From: an uncultured Prevotellaceae bacterium
Lineage (GTDB): Bacteria; Bacteroidota; Bacteroidia; Bacteroidales; Bacteroidaceae
Assembly (NCBI GenBank): GCA_902762325.1
Contig: CACWNV010000033.1
Span: 1 to 49,852 of the forward strand
Direction: 5' to 3'
Length of the DNA stretch: 49,852 nt
A program made the position numbers and the translations under genes. This document shows, piece by piece, positions 25,951 through 37,610 of the stretch. Numbering within the stretch: the stretch's first letter is position 1; every line of letters starts with the position of its first letter. Below the pieces are notes generated by a model that saw only the letters and a program-made list of their open reading frames with translations, was not told the DNA's origin and made no database searches.

Positions 25951-28794
25951 ATGACACAGAGATATAAACTGACTTTATGTATGCTGATTGCCGCATTGTC
26001 TGTGCAGGCACAGCAAGGCTGGCGACTCATCTGGAGTGATGAGTTCAATACAGATGGCCGACCTGATACCGCAGTATGGTCACCGGAAAACGGGTTTGTC
26101 CGTAATCATGAGGCACAATGGTATCAAGGTGATAACGCCTGGTGTGAGGGCGGAAACCTGATAATAGAAGGACGGCGGGAAAAGCGCAAGAGTCCTATAT
26201 ACCGTAAGAATGCTACCGGCTGGCGGTATGAGCGGAAGAATATAGAGTACACATCGGCCTCACTGACCACTCGCAAGAGTTTCAGCTTCCTCTACGGACG
26301 ATTGGAGGTTCGTGCCAAGATTCCAACAGCCAGTGGTGCCTGGCCTGCCATCTGGCTGCTGGGCAAGGAAATGGAATGGCCATCTTGTGGTGAGATAGAC
26401 GTGATGGAGTTCTACCGTATTAATAATGTCCCTCATATCCTTGCTAATGCCGCCTGGGGCAGCGATCGCCGCTTTGATGCGGTCTGGAACTCCAAGCGCA
26501 TACCCTTCAGCCATTTTACAGAAAAAGATGCAGCGTGGGCTGACAAGTTTCATATATGGCGGATGGACTGGACTCCTCGTTCTATTCGGATTTACCTCGA
26601 TGATGAATTGTTGAATGAGATTTCCATGCGTGACGTGAAAAATGGAAGTATTGGCGAGGGCATCAATCCTTTTATGCGCCCGCAATACATTCTGCTTAAT
26701 TTGGCTCTTGGAGGTGACAACGGCGGTGAGATAGATGATAAGGCAATGCCTATGCGCTATGAGATAGACTATGTGCGCGTCTATCAGCAACAGCCGAGGC
26801 GCATGCGTCAGCAGATTCGCACTGTTCCAAGAGATTCCATCGTTCTGAGTGATCCCTGTATCCTGGCCGATTCTGTCGCCCAACAGTATTATATGACAGG
26901 GACAGGTGGAATGCTATGGACCAGCTATGACCTTAATCAATGGACTGGTCCATATCAGGTGGTGCGAACAAATCCCAACTCTTGGATGGGGGAGCGTCCA
27001 GCCATCTGGGCAGCCGAGCTTCATCAATACAAGGATAAGTACTATTATTTTGCCACATTCACCAATCAGAGCATCAAGATTGATACCGTTCGAGGAAACA
27101 TCATCCCTCGACGGGCAAGTCATGTGCTTGTGAGCGACCGGCCGGAAGGACCCTACGTTCCGATGGCTGATGAGACTTATCTGCCAGCTACCCAGCCCAC
27201 TCTTGATGGTACTTTCTGGGTGGATAAAGACGGGAAACCATATATGATATATTGTGGTGAATGGTTACAGAACTGGAATGGAACGATAGAGAAGATAGAA
27301 CTGAAACCAGACCTCAGTGGAACGATAGGAGAGGGGAAGGTGCTTTTCCGAGCCTTTGACTCGCCTTGGAGCCGGGAGACGGTGGATGGCAAGCGAGGAC
27401 CGAACAAGGTGACAGACGGTCCTTATCTCTTCAGAACAGGAACTGGGAGGTTAGGCATGATTTGGACAAGCTGGGTGGATGATGTCTATACACAGGGTGT
27501 TGCCTATTCGAAGAGCGGAACTCTTGACGGTCCGTGGATACAAGAACCAGATCCTATTACCCCTCCGAACTTCGGGCATGGAATGCTTTTCAAGACATTC
27601 GACGGACAATGGCTAATGTCAGTGCATAGTCATTTGAACAATAACGGCCGTTATCATCGTGTGCCTCATCTTTTTGAGGTCGACCTCTCTGGAGACAAGC
27701 TTGTTCTGGGGCGTATGATAGAAGGGAATTATAAACATCAGATACATTCCAATACAAGCATAGAGCCGGGACGGTTGTGGCGTGATACCGATGGCCGTCA
27801 TATCAATGCTCATGGGGGAGGAGTGCTTTTCCATAAAGGTACCTATTACTGGTATGGTGAGCACAAGGCAGAAGGAACAAGTAATGCACTTGTCGGTGTT
27901 ACCTGTTATTCCTCGAAAGACCTGCTGAACTGGAAAAACGAAGGAGTGGCTCTAAGTGTTTCCAATGAGGAAGGCAGTGATATAGAGCAAGGGTGCATCT
28001 TGGAAAGGCCTAAGGTCGTCTATAATGAAAAGACAAAAAAGTTTGTTATGTGGTTCCATCTGGAACTGAAAGGTCGTGGCTATGATGCAGCACGTGCCGG
28101 AGTGGCTGTCAGCGATACTCCAACAGGACCGTTCCGCTACCTGCGTTCTGGTAGGGTGAACCCCGGCATCCTTCCGTTGAACCTTGACAAAGCAGACTTT
28201 GACGGGCTCGATCCTGGCAATGAACCTAAGAGCTGGACACCTGAATGGCTGGAATTGATTAGACGCGGGCTTTATACAAAACGTGACTTACAGGGAGGTC
28301 AGATGTCGCGTGATATGACCATCTATGTCGATGACGACGGCAAGGCTTATCACATCTATTCTTCGGAAGAGAACCTCACGTTACAGATTGCAGAACTGAC
28401 CGATGATTATACAGCTCATTCAGGACGCTATGTGCGTGTCGCTCCTGCAGGGCACAATGAGGCACCAGCCATCTTCAAGTATAAGGGTACTTACTGGATG
28501 ATTACCAGTGGATGTACAGGGTGGGATCCCAATGAGGCGAGAATGTTCTCCGCTGAAAACATCATGGGACCATGGACACAGCATCCCAATCCATGTGTCG
28601 GACCTAATAAAGACTTGACTTTCGGCGGACAAAGTACTTATATTCTCAATACGGGGCGGCAATTCATCTTCATGGCTGACATCTGGCGTCCCCGTCAGCC
28701 CATTGATGCCCGATACATCTGGTTGCCCATATCGTTTGACAAGAAAGGAACCCCTGTCGTTAAGTGGCAGAATAGCTGGAAACCTGTTCTCTGA
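25951..28794 (+). CDS. Triple-domain glycosidase GH16 - GH43 - GH43_24-like (arabinogalactanase)
   Basis: A 947-residue secreted enzyme with three catalytic-type domains. Signal about 1-20. GH16 (about 22-288): motif GEIDVMEF with Glu148 nucleophile, Asp150 and Glu153 acid/base. A GH43-like propeller (about 295-600): Asp301 in LSDPCI, Asp419 in TLDGTFWV, but Asp489 (VTDGPYL) where Glu is usual. A second propeller (about 610-947) of the exo-beta-1,3-galactanase type (GH43_24): GRLWRDTDG, Glu685 in LERPKV, Glu837 in HNEAPA and Gln894 in FGGQSTY, the Gln standing where other GH43 enzymes have an acidic base. GH16 members include endo-beta-1,3-galactanases, so the protein probably attacks a beta-1,3-galactan backbone both internally and from the end. 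No T9SS-like tail is seen. Domain order is clear; the middle domain's substrate is unknown. Confidence 0.85.
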   Translation: MTQRYKLTLCMLIAALSVQAQQGWRLIWSDEFNTDGRPDTAVWSPENGFVRNHEAQWYQGDNAWCEGGNLIIEGRREKRKSPIYRKNATGWRYERKNIEYTSASLTTRKSFSFLYGRLEVRAKIPTASGAWPAIWLLGKEMEWPSCGEIDVMEFYRINNVPHILANAAWGSDRRFDAVWNSKRIPFSHFTEKDAAWADKFHIWRMDWTPRSIRIYLDDELLNEISMRDVKNGSIGEGINPFMRPQYILLNLALGGDNGGEIDDKAMPMRYEIDYVRVYQQQPRRMRQQIRTVPRDSIVLSDPCILADSVAQQYYMTGTGGMLWTSYDLNQWTGPYQVVRTNPNSWMGERPAIWAAELHQYKDKYYYFATFTNQSIKIDTVRGNIIPRRASHVLVSDRPEGPYVPMADETYLPATQPTLDGTFWVDKDGKPYMIYCGEWLQNWNGTIEKIELKPDLSGTIGEGKVLFRAFDSPWSRETVDGKRGPNKVTDGPYLFRTGTGRLGMIWTSWVDDVYTQGVAYSKSGTLDGPWIQEPDPITPPNFGHGMLFKTFDGQWLMSVHSHLNNNGRYHRVPHLFEVDLSGDKLVLGRMIEGNYKHQIHSNTSIEPGRLWRDTDGRHINAHGGGVLFHKGTYYWYGEHKAEGTSNALVGVTCYSSKDLLNWKNEGVALSVSNEEGSDIEQGCILERPKVVYNEKTKKFVMWFHLELKGRGYDAARAGVAVSDTPTGPFRYLRSGRVNPGILPLNLDKADFDGLDPGNEPKSWTPEWLELIRRGLYTKRDLQGGQMSRDMTIYVDDDGKAYHIYSSEENLTLQIAELTDDYTAHSGRYVRVAPAGHNEAPAIFKYKGTYWMITSGCTGWDPNEARMFSAENIMGPWTQHPNPCVGPNKDLTFGGQSTYILNTGRQFIFMADIWRPRQPIDARYIWLPISFDKKGTPVVKWQNSWKPVL

Positions 28795-28911
28795 TGGTAT
28801 CCTATTACATTGTAGCAGAGTTTTCTTAGCTTTTGCATTGCAGAAATGATGTTATGAGATAAAAAAGGGTTAATTCATTTTGTCATGCCCCCGATTTTCA
28901 CTATCTTTGCG

Positions 28912-28919
28912 AATCAATC
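28912..28919 (+). promoter_or_regulatory. -7 promoter box before the DUF2264 gene (TATCTTTG)
   Basis: A perfect TAnnTTTG match 23 bp before the ATG at 28943. The nearest TTTG upstream (28879-28882) is 29 bp away, too far for the usual spacing. It suggests the DUF2264-GH105-GH2-GH51 block can be transcribed independently of the two genes before it. Confidence 0.5.
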
Positions 28920-28942
28920 CTAAACCAATAACTATCCTATAT

Positions 28943-30220
28943 ATGAAAAAAGTATTGTTCAGATCCGTTTTCCTGCTGGCATTGTTGTTGATTCCGGCAT
29001 TTGGAATGGCTAAGAAAAAACAGCAGAGGGTGATGACCGACCGTGAATATTGGTGCTCGCAGGCATATAAGATGGCCCAACCAGTATTAGAGAACATGGC
29101 GAAGGGGGAGTTGCAGAAAAACATGAAGACCGAATTTTCTCCCTCGTTTGACAACCGTAACCGCAAGGTGGTATATATGGAAACCTTTGGCAGGCTGATG
29201 GCTGGCATTGCTCCGTGGCTGTCGTTGCCCGATGACGAGACTGCCGAAGGAAAGCAACGCAAACAGTTGCGCGACTGGGCGCTGGCTGCTTTCAGAAATT
29301 CAGTAGATCCGGCATCCCCCGACTACCTCTGCTGGGGGGTGAGCGGTCAGAATCTCGTTGATGCAGCCTACATCGCCGAAGCCTTTATCCGTGCTTACGA
29401 TGCGTTGTGGGTGCCGCTCGACAATGTCACTAAGGAACGTTACATCAAGGAATTCAAGATGCTTCGGAAGTATGAGCCGCCTTATACTAACTGGTTCCTT
29501 TTCTCATCGACCATCGAGAGTTTTATTGCCAAGGCCGCAGGACTCAAGGAGTATGATGATTATCGCGTGATGACCACTATCCGCAAAGTGGAAGAATGGT
29601 ACGTGGGCGATGGATGGTATGCTGACGGTCCCGTGTTCGCTTTCGACTATTATACAAGTTATGTATTTCATGCAATGTATCTTGAGACCTTGCAGAACAT
29701 GATAGACGCTAAGGCAAATACCAGACTTGAATACAACAAATACTATGACCGTGCCCTGAAACGTGCACAGAAGTTTGCCATTATCCTCGAGCGTTTCATT
29801 TCTCCAGAAGGAACTTTCCCTGTCATCGGACGTTCTACTCCGTATCGTCTGGCGGCTATGCAGCCATTGGCTCTGATGGCATGGTATCAGAAGTTGCCAA
29901 AGGACTTGTCAAACGGTCAGGTGCGTGCTGCCCTTACTCAGGTAATGCACAGGATGTTCGACTATCAGGAGAATTACAATGATGCCGGTTACCTCACAAT
30001 CGGTTTTTGCGGCCATCAGCCTGAGACCGCCGACTGGTACACTAACAATGGGTCGCTCTATATGACGAGTCTTTCGTTCATGCCTCTCGGCCTGCCAGCC
30101 AGTCATGAGTTCTGGACTTGTCCGTCTGAAGACTGGACACAGGTGAAGGCATGGAACGGTAAGCCTTTCCCGAAAGATCATCGCTGGGGTGACGACATTC
30201 AGACAAGAGACAAATGGTAA
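28943..30220 (+). CDS. Exported DUF2264-family alpha/alpha-toroid protein
   Basis: A 425-residue exported protein matching DUF2264: REYWCSQAYKMAQPVLENMA, YMETFGRLMAGIAPWLSL, YLCWGVSGQNLVDAAYIAEAF is the recognisable core around residues 100-145, and YVGDGWYADGPVFAFDYYTSYVFH around 205-235. The helical repeat pattern suggests an (alpha/alpha)n toroid like those of glycosidases and lyases. DUF2264 genes commonly occur in polysaccharide loci, but I know of no agreed activity. The ATG at 28943 gives a normal leader (MKKVLFRSVFLLALLL, cut near GMA) and follows a promoter box, so a longer frame from 28880 was rejected. GH105 follows 40 bp downstream. Confidence 0.82.
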   Translation: MKKVLFRSVFLLALLLIPAFGMAKKKQQRVMTDREYWCSQAYKMAQPVLENMAKGELQKNMKTEFSPSFDNRNRKVVYMETFGRLMAGIAPWLSLPDDETAEGKQRKQLRDWALAAFRNSVDPASPDYLCWGVSGQNLVDAAYIAEAFIRAYDALWVPLDNVTKERYIKEFKMLRKYEPPYTNWFLFSSTIESFIAKAAGLKEYDDYRVMTTIRKVEEWYVGDGWYADGPVFAFDYYTSYVFHAMYLETLQNMIDAKANTRLEYNKYYDRALKRAQKFAIILERFISPEGTFPVIGRSTPYRLAAMQPLALMAWYQKLPKDLSNGQVRAALTQVMHRMFDYQENYNDAGYLTIGFCGHQPETADWYTNNGSLYMTSLSFMPLGLPASHEFWTCPSEDWTQVKAWNGKPFPKDHRWGDDIQTRDKW

Positions 30221-30260
30221 TCAATTCCCTTAACTGTTATTTGTAATAATCAACAAGCTT

Positions 30261-31400
30261 ATGAGAAGAATATTTTTAGGAAGTCTTTGTATATTAGCCG
30301 CATTGTCAGTACAGGCCAAGTCATGGACGAAGGCAGAGGTACGTGACATTATCTATAAAGTAAATAATACATGGCAGAGCAATCATCCTGACCAGGAACG
30401 TTCTTTCTGGGATCCTGCCGTATATCATACGGGAAATATGGAGGCCTGTCTGCTTTTTGGCAACCAGCAGTGGTATGACTATTCTGTAGCCTGGGGTGAG
30501 AAGAACATGTGGCAAGGTGCCCGTGAGAAAGATTCATCAAAATGGTTGTACAAGAATTATGGAGAGGATCAGCAGCATGTGTTATTCGGTGACTGGCAGA
30601 TTTGTTTCCAGACTTTTCTCGACCTGTATGCCCATGCTGCCGACTTTAAGACGAATGGTGATTTGTCGGTATGGATTCAGAGAGCAAAGGAAGTGATGGG
30701 CTATGAGGCCGATTCAAAAGATAATGACTATTGGTGGTGGGCAGATGCTTTGTATATGGTCATGCCTGTCATGACAAAGATGTATAAGCTGACCACTGAT
30801 ACCAAGTATCTGGATAAGATGTATGAGAACTGGAAGTATTCCAATAGCATCATGTATGATGCAGAGACAGGCCTTTATTTCCGTGATGGAAAGTATGTCT
30901 ATCCCAAGCATAAGACGGCTGCCGGAAAGAAAGACTTTTGGGCACGTGGTGACGGATGGGTGCTCGCTGCCTTTGCTAAGGTATTGAAAGACCTGCCGAA
31001 GAAAGATAAACATCGCAAGGAGTACATTCAGTTTTATAAGAAACAGGCTGCAGCTGTAGCTAATTGCCAGCAGGAGGAAGGCTATTGGACTCGTTCAATG
31101 CTTGATCCGGAACAGGCTCCCGGGCGTGAGACATCTGGTACTGCTCTTTTCTGCTATGGGCTGCAGTGGGGTATCAACAACGGCTTTCTGAAGAAGAAGG
31201 TCTATCAGCCAGTGGCAGACAAGGCATGGGAATATCTTGCTACGATAGCCTTGCAGTCCGACGGTACGGTCGGTTATGTCCAGCCAATAGGTGAGAAAGC
31301 AATCCCTGGACAGGTGGTAAACCAGAAATCTGTAACTAACTTTGGTACTGGTGCTTTCCTGCTGGCTGCATGTGAATATTATCGGCATCTGAAGAAATAA
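30261..31400 (+). CDS. GH105 unsaturated uronyl hydrolase
   Basis: A 379-residue exported GH105/GH88-type (alpha/alpha)6 enzyme (signal about 1-19, cut after VQA). Such enzymes hydrate the 4,5 double bond left by polysaccharide lyases and so release the unsaturated uronate. Visible motifs are WWWADALYM with the probable catalytic Asp162, FWARGDGWVLAAFAKVL, RSMLDPEQAPGRETSGTALF and SVTNFGTGAFLLAACEY. Length fits the family. Its presence implies that a lyase acts in the same pathway; the BNR-4 protein at 22533 is the only candidate in the window. GH2 follows 52 bp downstream. Confidence 0.9.
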   Translation: MRRIFLGSLCILAALSVQAKSWTKAEVRDIIYKVNNTWQSNHPDQERSFWDPAVYHTGNMEACLLFGNQQWYDYSVAWGEKNMWQGAREKDSSKWLYKNYGEDQQHVLFGDWQICFQTFLDLYAHAADFKTNGDLSVWIQRAKEVMGYEADSKDNDYWWWADALYMVMPVMTKMYKLTTDTKYLDKMYENWKYSNSIMYDAETGLYFRDGKYVYPKHKTAAGKKDFWARGDGWVLAAFAKVLKDLPKKDKHRKEYIQFYKKQAAAVANCQQEEGYWTRSMLDPEQAPGRETSGTALFCYGLQWGINNGFLKKKVYQPVADKAWEYLATIALQSDGTVGYVQPIGEKAIPGQVVNQKSVTNFGTGAFLLAACEYYRHLKK

Positions 31401-31440
31401 TGATTTTAGATTAGTATCTGCGTAAGAAATCAAAAATTAA

Positions 31441-34683
<3,243 letters not shown>

Positions 34684-34686
<3 letters not shown>

Positions 34687-34691
34687 CTTTG
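34684..34691 (+). promoter_or_regulatory. Possible internal promoter box (TAACTTTG) before GH51
   Basis: A TAnnTTTG match overlapping the GH2 stop codon, 50 bp before the GH51 start. No -33 element is clear, so it could be chance; the genes also fit one operon. Confidence 0.3.
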
Positions 34692-34740
34692 TGATAGGTG
34701 TTAGGAAATATGATTATCAATAAATATAACACTAACTGAC

Positions 34741-36759
34741 ATGAGAAAATCAAAACGATGTGCAAGCTTACTGATTGCATCTCTGCTATGTGCAGGTTCT
34801 GTACAGGCACAGCATCTGTATTTGGTGAACACAAAATCCGGGGCTCCCATACAGCCGACAATGTATGGAATCTTTTTTGAGGACATAAACTTTGGTGCTG
34901 ACGGCGGTCTGTATGCAGAGTTAGTCGAGAATCGCTCTTTTGAAGCGCCGTTACATATCAAGCCCTCTGGAGAACGTGTTTCTGGTGGTCTGCAGGGATG
35001 GAATGTCTTCGGTAATGTGGAGATAAGAAAGGACAAACCCGCTTTCGACCGCAATCCCAATTACGTGACACTCAATGACGACGGTCATCGTGAAAAACAG
35101 ACTGGTATTGAGAACCATGGATATTTTGGCATGGGAATGAAAAAAGGCTTGGATTATCGCTTCTCTGTATATGCCCGTACACGTGGCGGACAGAAGGCAA
35201 AGATCAGGGTTGAACTTGTTGGCAGCGACAATGAGGTGATGACTCGGAAAAGCATAGATGTCAATGGTAGCGAGTGGAAAAAGTATTCAGCAGAGCTTAC
35301 TTCACCGCGTACTGATGCCAAGGCTTTCATGCGTGTATATCTTGAAGGTGCAACTTCTGTTGATCTCGACCATGTGAGCCTCTTCCCGGGTGATGCCTGG
35401 AATGGTCTGTTGCGTGCCGATCTCGTTCAAGACCTGAAAGACCTCCATCCTGGGGTGTTCCGCTTCCCTGGTGGTTGTATTGTCGAGGGAACTGACCTCG
35501 CTTCACGTTATCAGTGGAAAGAGTCTGTCGGTCCTGTCGAGAATCGTCAGATGAACGAGAACCGTTGGAATTACACTTTCCCACACCGTCTCTTCCCCAA
35601 CTATTTCCAGAGTTATGGATTAGGCTTTTATGAGTTCTTCCTGCTGTCAGAGTATCTTGGCTCTGAGGCTCTGCCGGTGCTGAGTGTCGGTTTGTCCTGC
35701 CAGTTCCAGAACGATGACAAGGATGCTGCACGTGTTCATGTTGCCGTTGATAATCTGCAGAGCTATATCGACGATGCGCTCGACCTCATTGAGTTCGCAA
35801 ACGGTGATGTGACCACTAAGTGGGGTAAGCTTCGTGCCGACATGGGACATCCTGCTCCATTCAACCTCAAGCTGATAGGTGTCGGCAACGAACAGTGGGG
35901 ACCTCTGTATCCCGAACGTCTGGAGAAATTTGTCACGGCTATCCGTGCGAAGTACCCGAATATCAAGATTGTCGGTAGTAGTGGTCCGAGTCCTGACGAT
36001 AAGGATGGCAAGCAGTTCACTTATGGATGGGAGCAAATGACACGGCTAAAGGCTGACCTCGTTGATGAGCACTTCTATCGTGATCAGGATTGGTTTATGG
36101 AAAACGTAACACGTTATGACAACTATAGCCGTAAAGGACCGAAAGTCTTTGCTGGAGAATATGCTTGTCATGTGAAAGAAAAGGCTTTGCCTACTCCAGA
36201 GGGAAAGAATGTTTTTGAGGCTGCTCTTGCTGAGGCTGCTGTTATGACAGGTTACGAGCGCAATGCCGATGTTGTACATATGGCTACCTATGCTCCGCTT
36301 TTCGCCCATGTAGAAGGATGGCAGTGGCGTCCTGACCTCATCTGGATGGATAACCTCACCACCGTGCGTACTCCTAACTACTATGTACAGCAACTCTATT
36401 CCTGCAATGCCGGTACAAATGTTCTTTCTCTGACAGAGAACAAGCAGCCTGTAACGGGCCAGGATGGACTTTGTGCAAGTGCTGTCTATGACAAGAACAC
36501 GAAGAAGTACATTGTGAAGATTGTCAATGTAGGCGACCAGCCGCAGGAGATAAAGCTGACATTCAAGGGGATGAAGGCATTGCCCTCTGCGGAGAACATT
36601 CAGCTGACTACACTGCATGGCGACCTTATGTCGTGCAACACGGTGAAGAACAAAAAGGCTGTAATGCCTGTGGAGCATGCAACCTTTGACATCGTGCTTG
36701 ATAAGAATACAGCTACAGTGACAGTACCTGCTAAGACATTTGCAGTGTACAAGTTTTAA
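34741..36759 (+). CDS. GH51 alpha-L-arabinofuranosidase
   Basis: A 672-residue exported GH51 enzyme (signal about 1-22, cut near VQAQ). The family start is clear (MYGIFFEDINFGADGGLYAELVENRSFE), followed by a carbohydrate-binding-like insert (about 60-215), then the TIM barrel with FPGGCIVEG, acid/base Glu384 in GVGNEQWG and nucleophile Glu443 in VDEHFYRD. The last ~110 residues form the usual beta-sandwich. It releases terminal L-arabinofuranose, fitting removal of arabinose caps from arabinogalactan. Its stop overlaps the next gene's ATG (TAATG), linking it translationally to the patatin-like gene. Confidence 0.94.
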   Translation: MRKSKRCASLLIASLLCAGSVQAQHLYLVNTKSGAPIQPTMYGIFFEDINFGADGGLYAELVENRSFEAPLHIKPSGERVSGGLQGWNVFGNVEIRKDKPAFDRNPNYVTLNDDGHREKQTGIENHGYFGMGMKKGLDYRFSVYARTRGGQKAKIRVELVGSDNEVMTRKSIDVNGSEWKKYSAELTSPRTDAKAFMRVYLEGATSVDLDHVSLFPGDAWNGLLRADLVQDLKDLHPGVFRFPGGCIVEGTDLASRYQWKESVGPVENRQMNENRWNYTFPHRLFPNYFQSYGLGFYEFFLLSEYLGSEALPVLSVGLSCQFQNDDKDAARVHVAVDNLQSYIDDALDLIEFANGDVTTKWGKLRADMGHPAPFNLKLIGVGNEQWGPLYPERLEKFVTAIRAKYPNIKIVGSSGPSPDDKDGKQFTYGWEQMTRLKADLVDEHFYRDQDWFMENVTRYDNYSRKGPKVFAGEYACHVKEKALPTPEGKNVFEAALAEAAVMTGYERNADVVHMATYAPLFAHVEGWQWRPDLIWMDNLTTVRTPNYYVQQLYSCNAGTNVLSLTENKQPVTGQDGLCASAVYDKNTKKYIVKIVNVGDQPQEIKLTFKGMKALPSAENIQLTTLHGDLMSCNTVKNKKAVMPVEHATFDIVLDKNTATVTVPAKTFAVYKF

Positions 36760-37610
36760 TGAAGAAAGGATTAATACTTGAAGGTGGTGCCCTGCGGGGA
36801 ATGTTCTCCGCAGGCATCATGGATGTAATGATGGAGCATAACGTCAGTTTTGACGGGCTCATAGGAGTATCCGCCGGAGCTGCTTTCGGTTGTAATTACA
36901 AGTCGAGGCAGCCTGGGCGGGTACTTCGTTATAACACTCGCTTTGCACACGACTGGAGGTATTGCAGTGTCAGGTCGCTTATTACCACGGGTGACATCTT
37001 CGGAGGTGAATTCTGTTACCATGAAATGCCGGAGAAGTATGATGTCTTTGATACCGCCACTTTTGATGCCAATCCCATGGAGTTCTATGTGGTTTGTACG
37101 GATGTTGAGACTGGCGAAGCAGTATATAGTCGTCAGATGCAGAGTGGATATGATTGTTATGAATGGATACGTGCATCTGCCTCAATGCCCTTGGTGTCGC
37201 GCATTGTAGAGATAAACGGACAAAAACTGCTTGATGGAGGAATAGCCGACAGTATTCCACTCCATTTTTTTGAATCTGTCGGCTATGACCGTAATGTTGT
37301 GATTCTCACACAGCCACGAGGATATATGAAGGAGCACAACAAACTAATGCCGTTATTGCGTCTTCATCTTCGTAAATATCCCAAGATGATTAATGCTCTT
37401 GACAGGCGTCATGAGATGTATAATGCCCAGACGAGATATGTAGAGGAGCGGGAAAAGACGGGTGATGTATTTGTCATTCGTCCTGATGAACCGTTACATA
37501 TCGGTCATGTCGAGCATAACCCCGACCGCATGCGGGCTGTCTATAATGAAGGAAGAAAGGTCGGAGAACGACGCATAGGCGAAATCCTTGCTTTCCTGAA
37601 AGCTATCTGA
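36759..37610 (+). CDS. Patatin-like phospholipase/acyl hydrolase
   Basis: A 283-residue cytoplasmic protein without a signal peptide. The patatin Ser-Asp dyad is visible: oxyanion loop GGALRGMF, nucleophile Ser38 in GVSAG, and Asp159 in LDGGIAD. It belongs to the bacterial group resembling E. coli YjjU. Members hydrolyse acyl esters of lipids; the natural substrate is unknown. The ATG overlaps the GH51 stop codon, so it is translated from the glycan-locus mRNA although its role there is unclear. Its 3' end overlaps the convergent glnN gene by 8 bp. Confidence 0.9.
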   Translation: MKKGLILEGGALRGMFSAGIMDVMMEHNVSFDGLIGVSAGAAFGCNYKSRQPGRVLRYNTRFAHDWRYCSVRSLITTGDIFGGEFCYHEMPEKYDVFDTATFDANPMEFYVVCTDVETGEAVYSRQMQSGYDCYEWIRASASMPLVSRIVEINGQKLLDGGIADSIPLHFFESVGYDRNVVILTQPRGYMKEHNKLMPLLRLHLRKYPKMINALDRRHEMYNAQTRYVEEREKTGDVFVIRPDEPLHIGHVEHNPDRMRAVYNEGRKVGERRIGEILAFLKAI

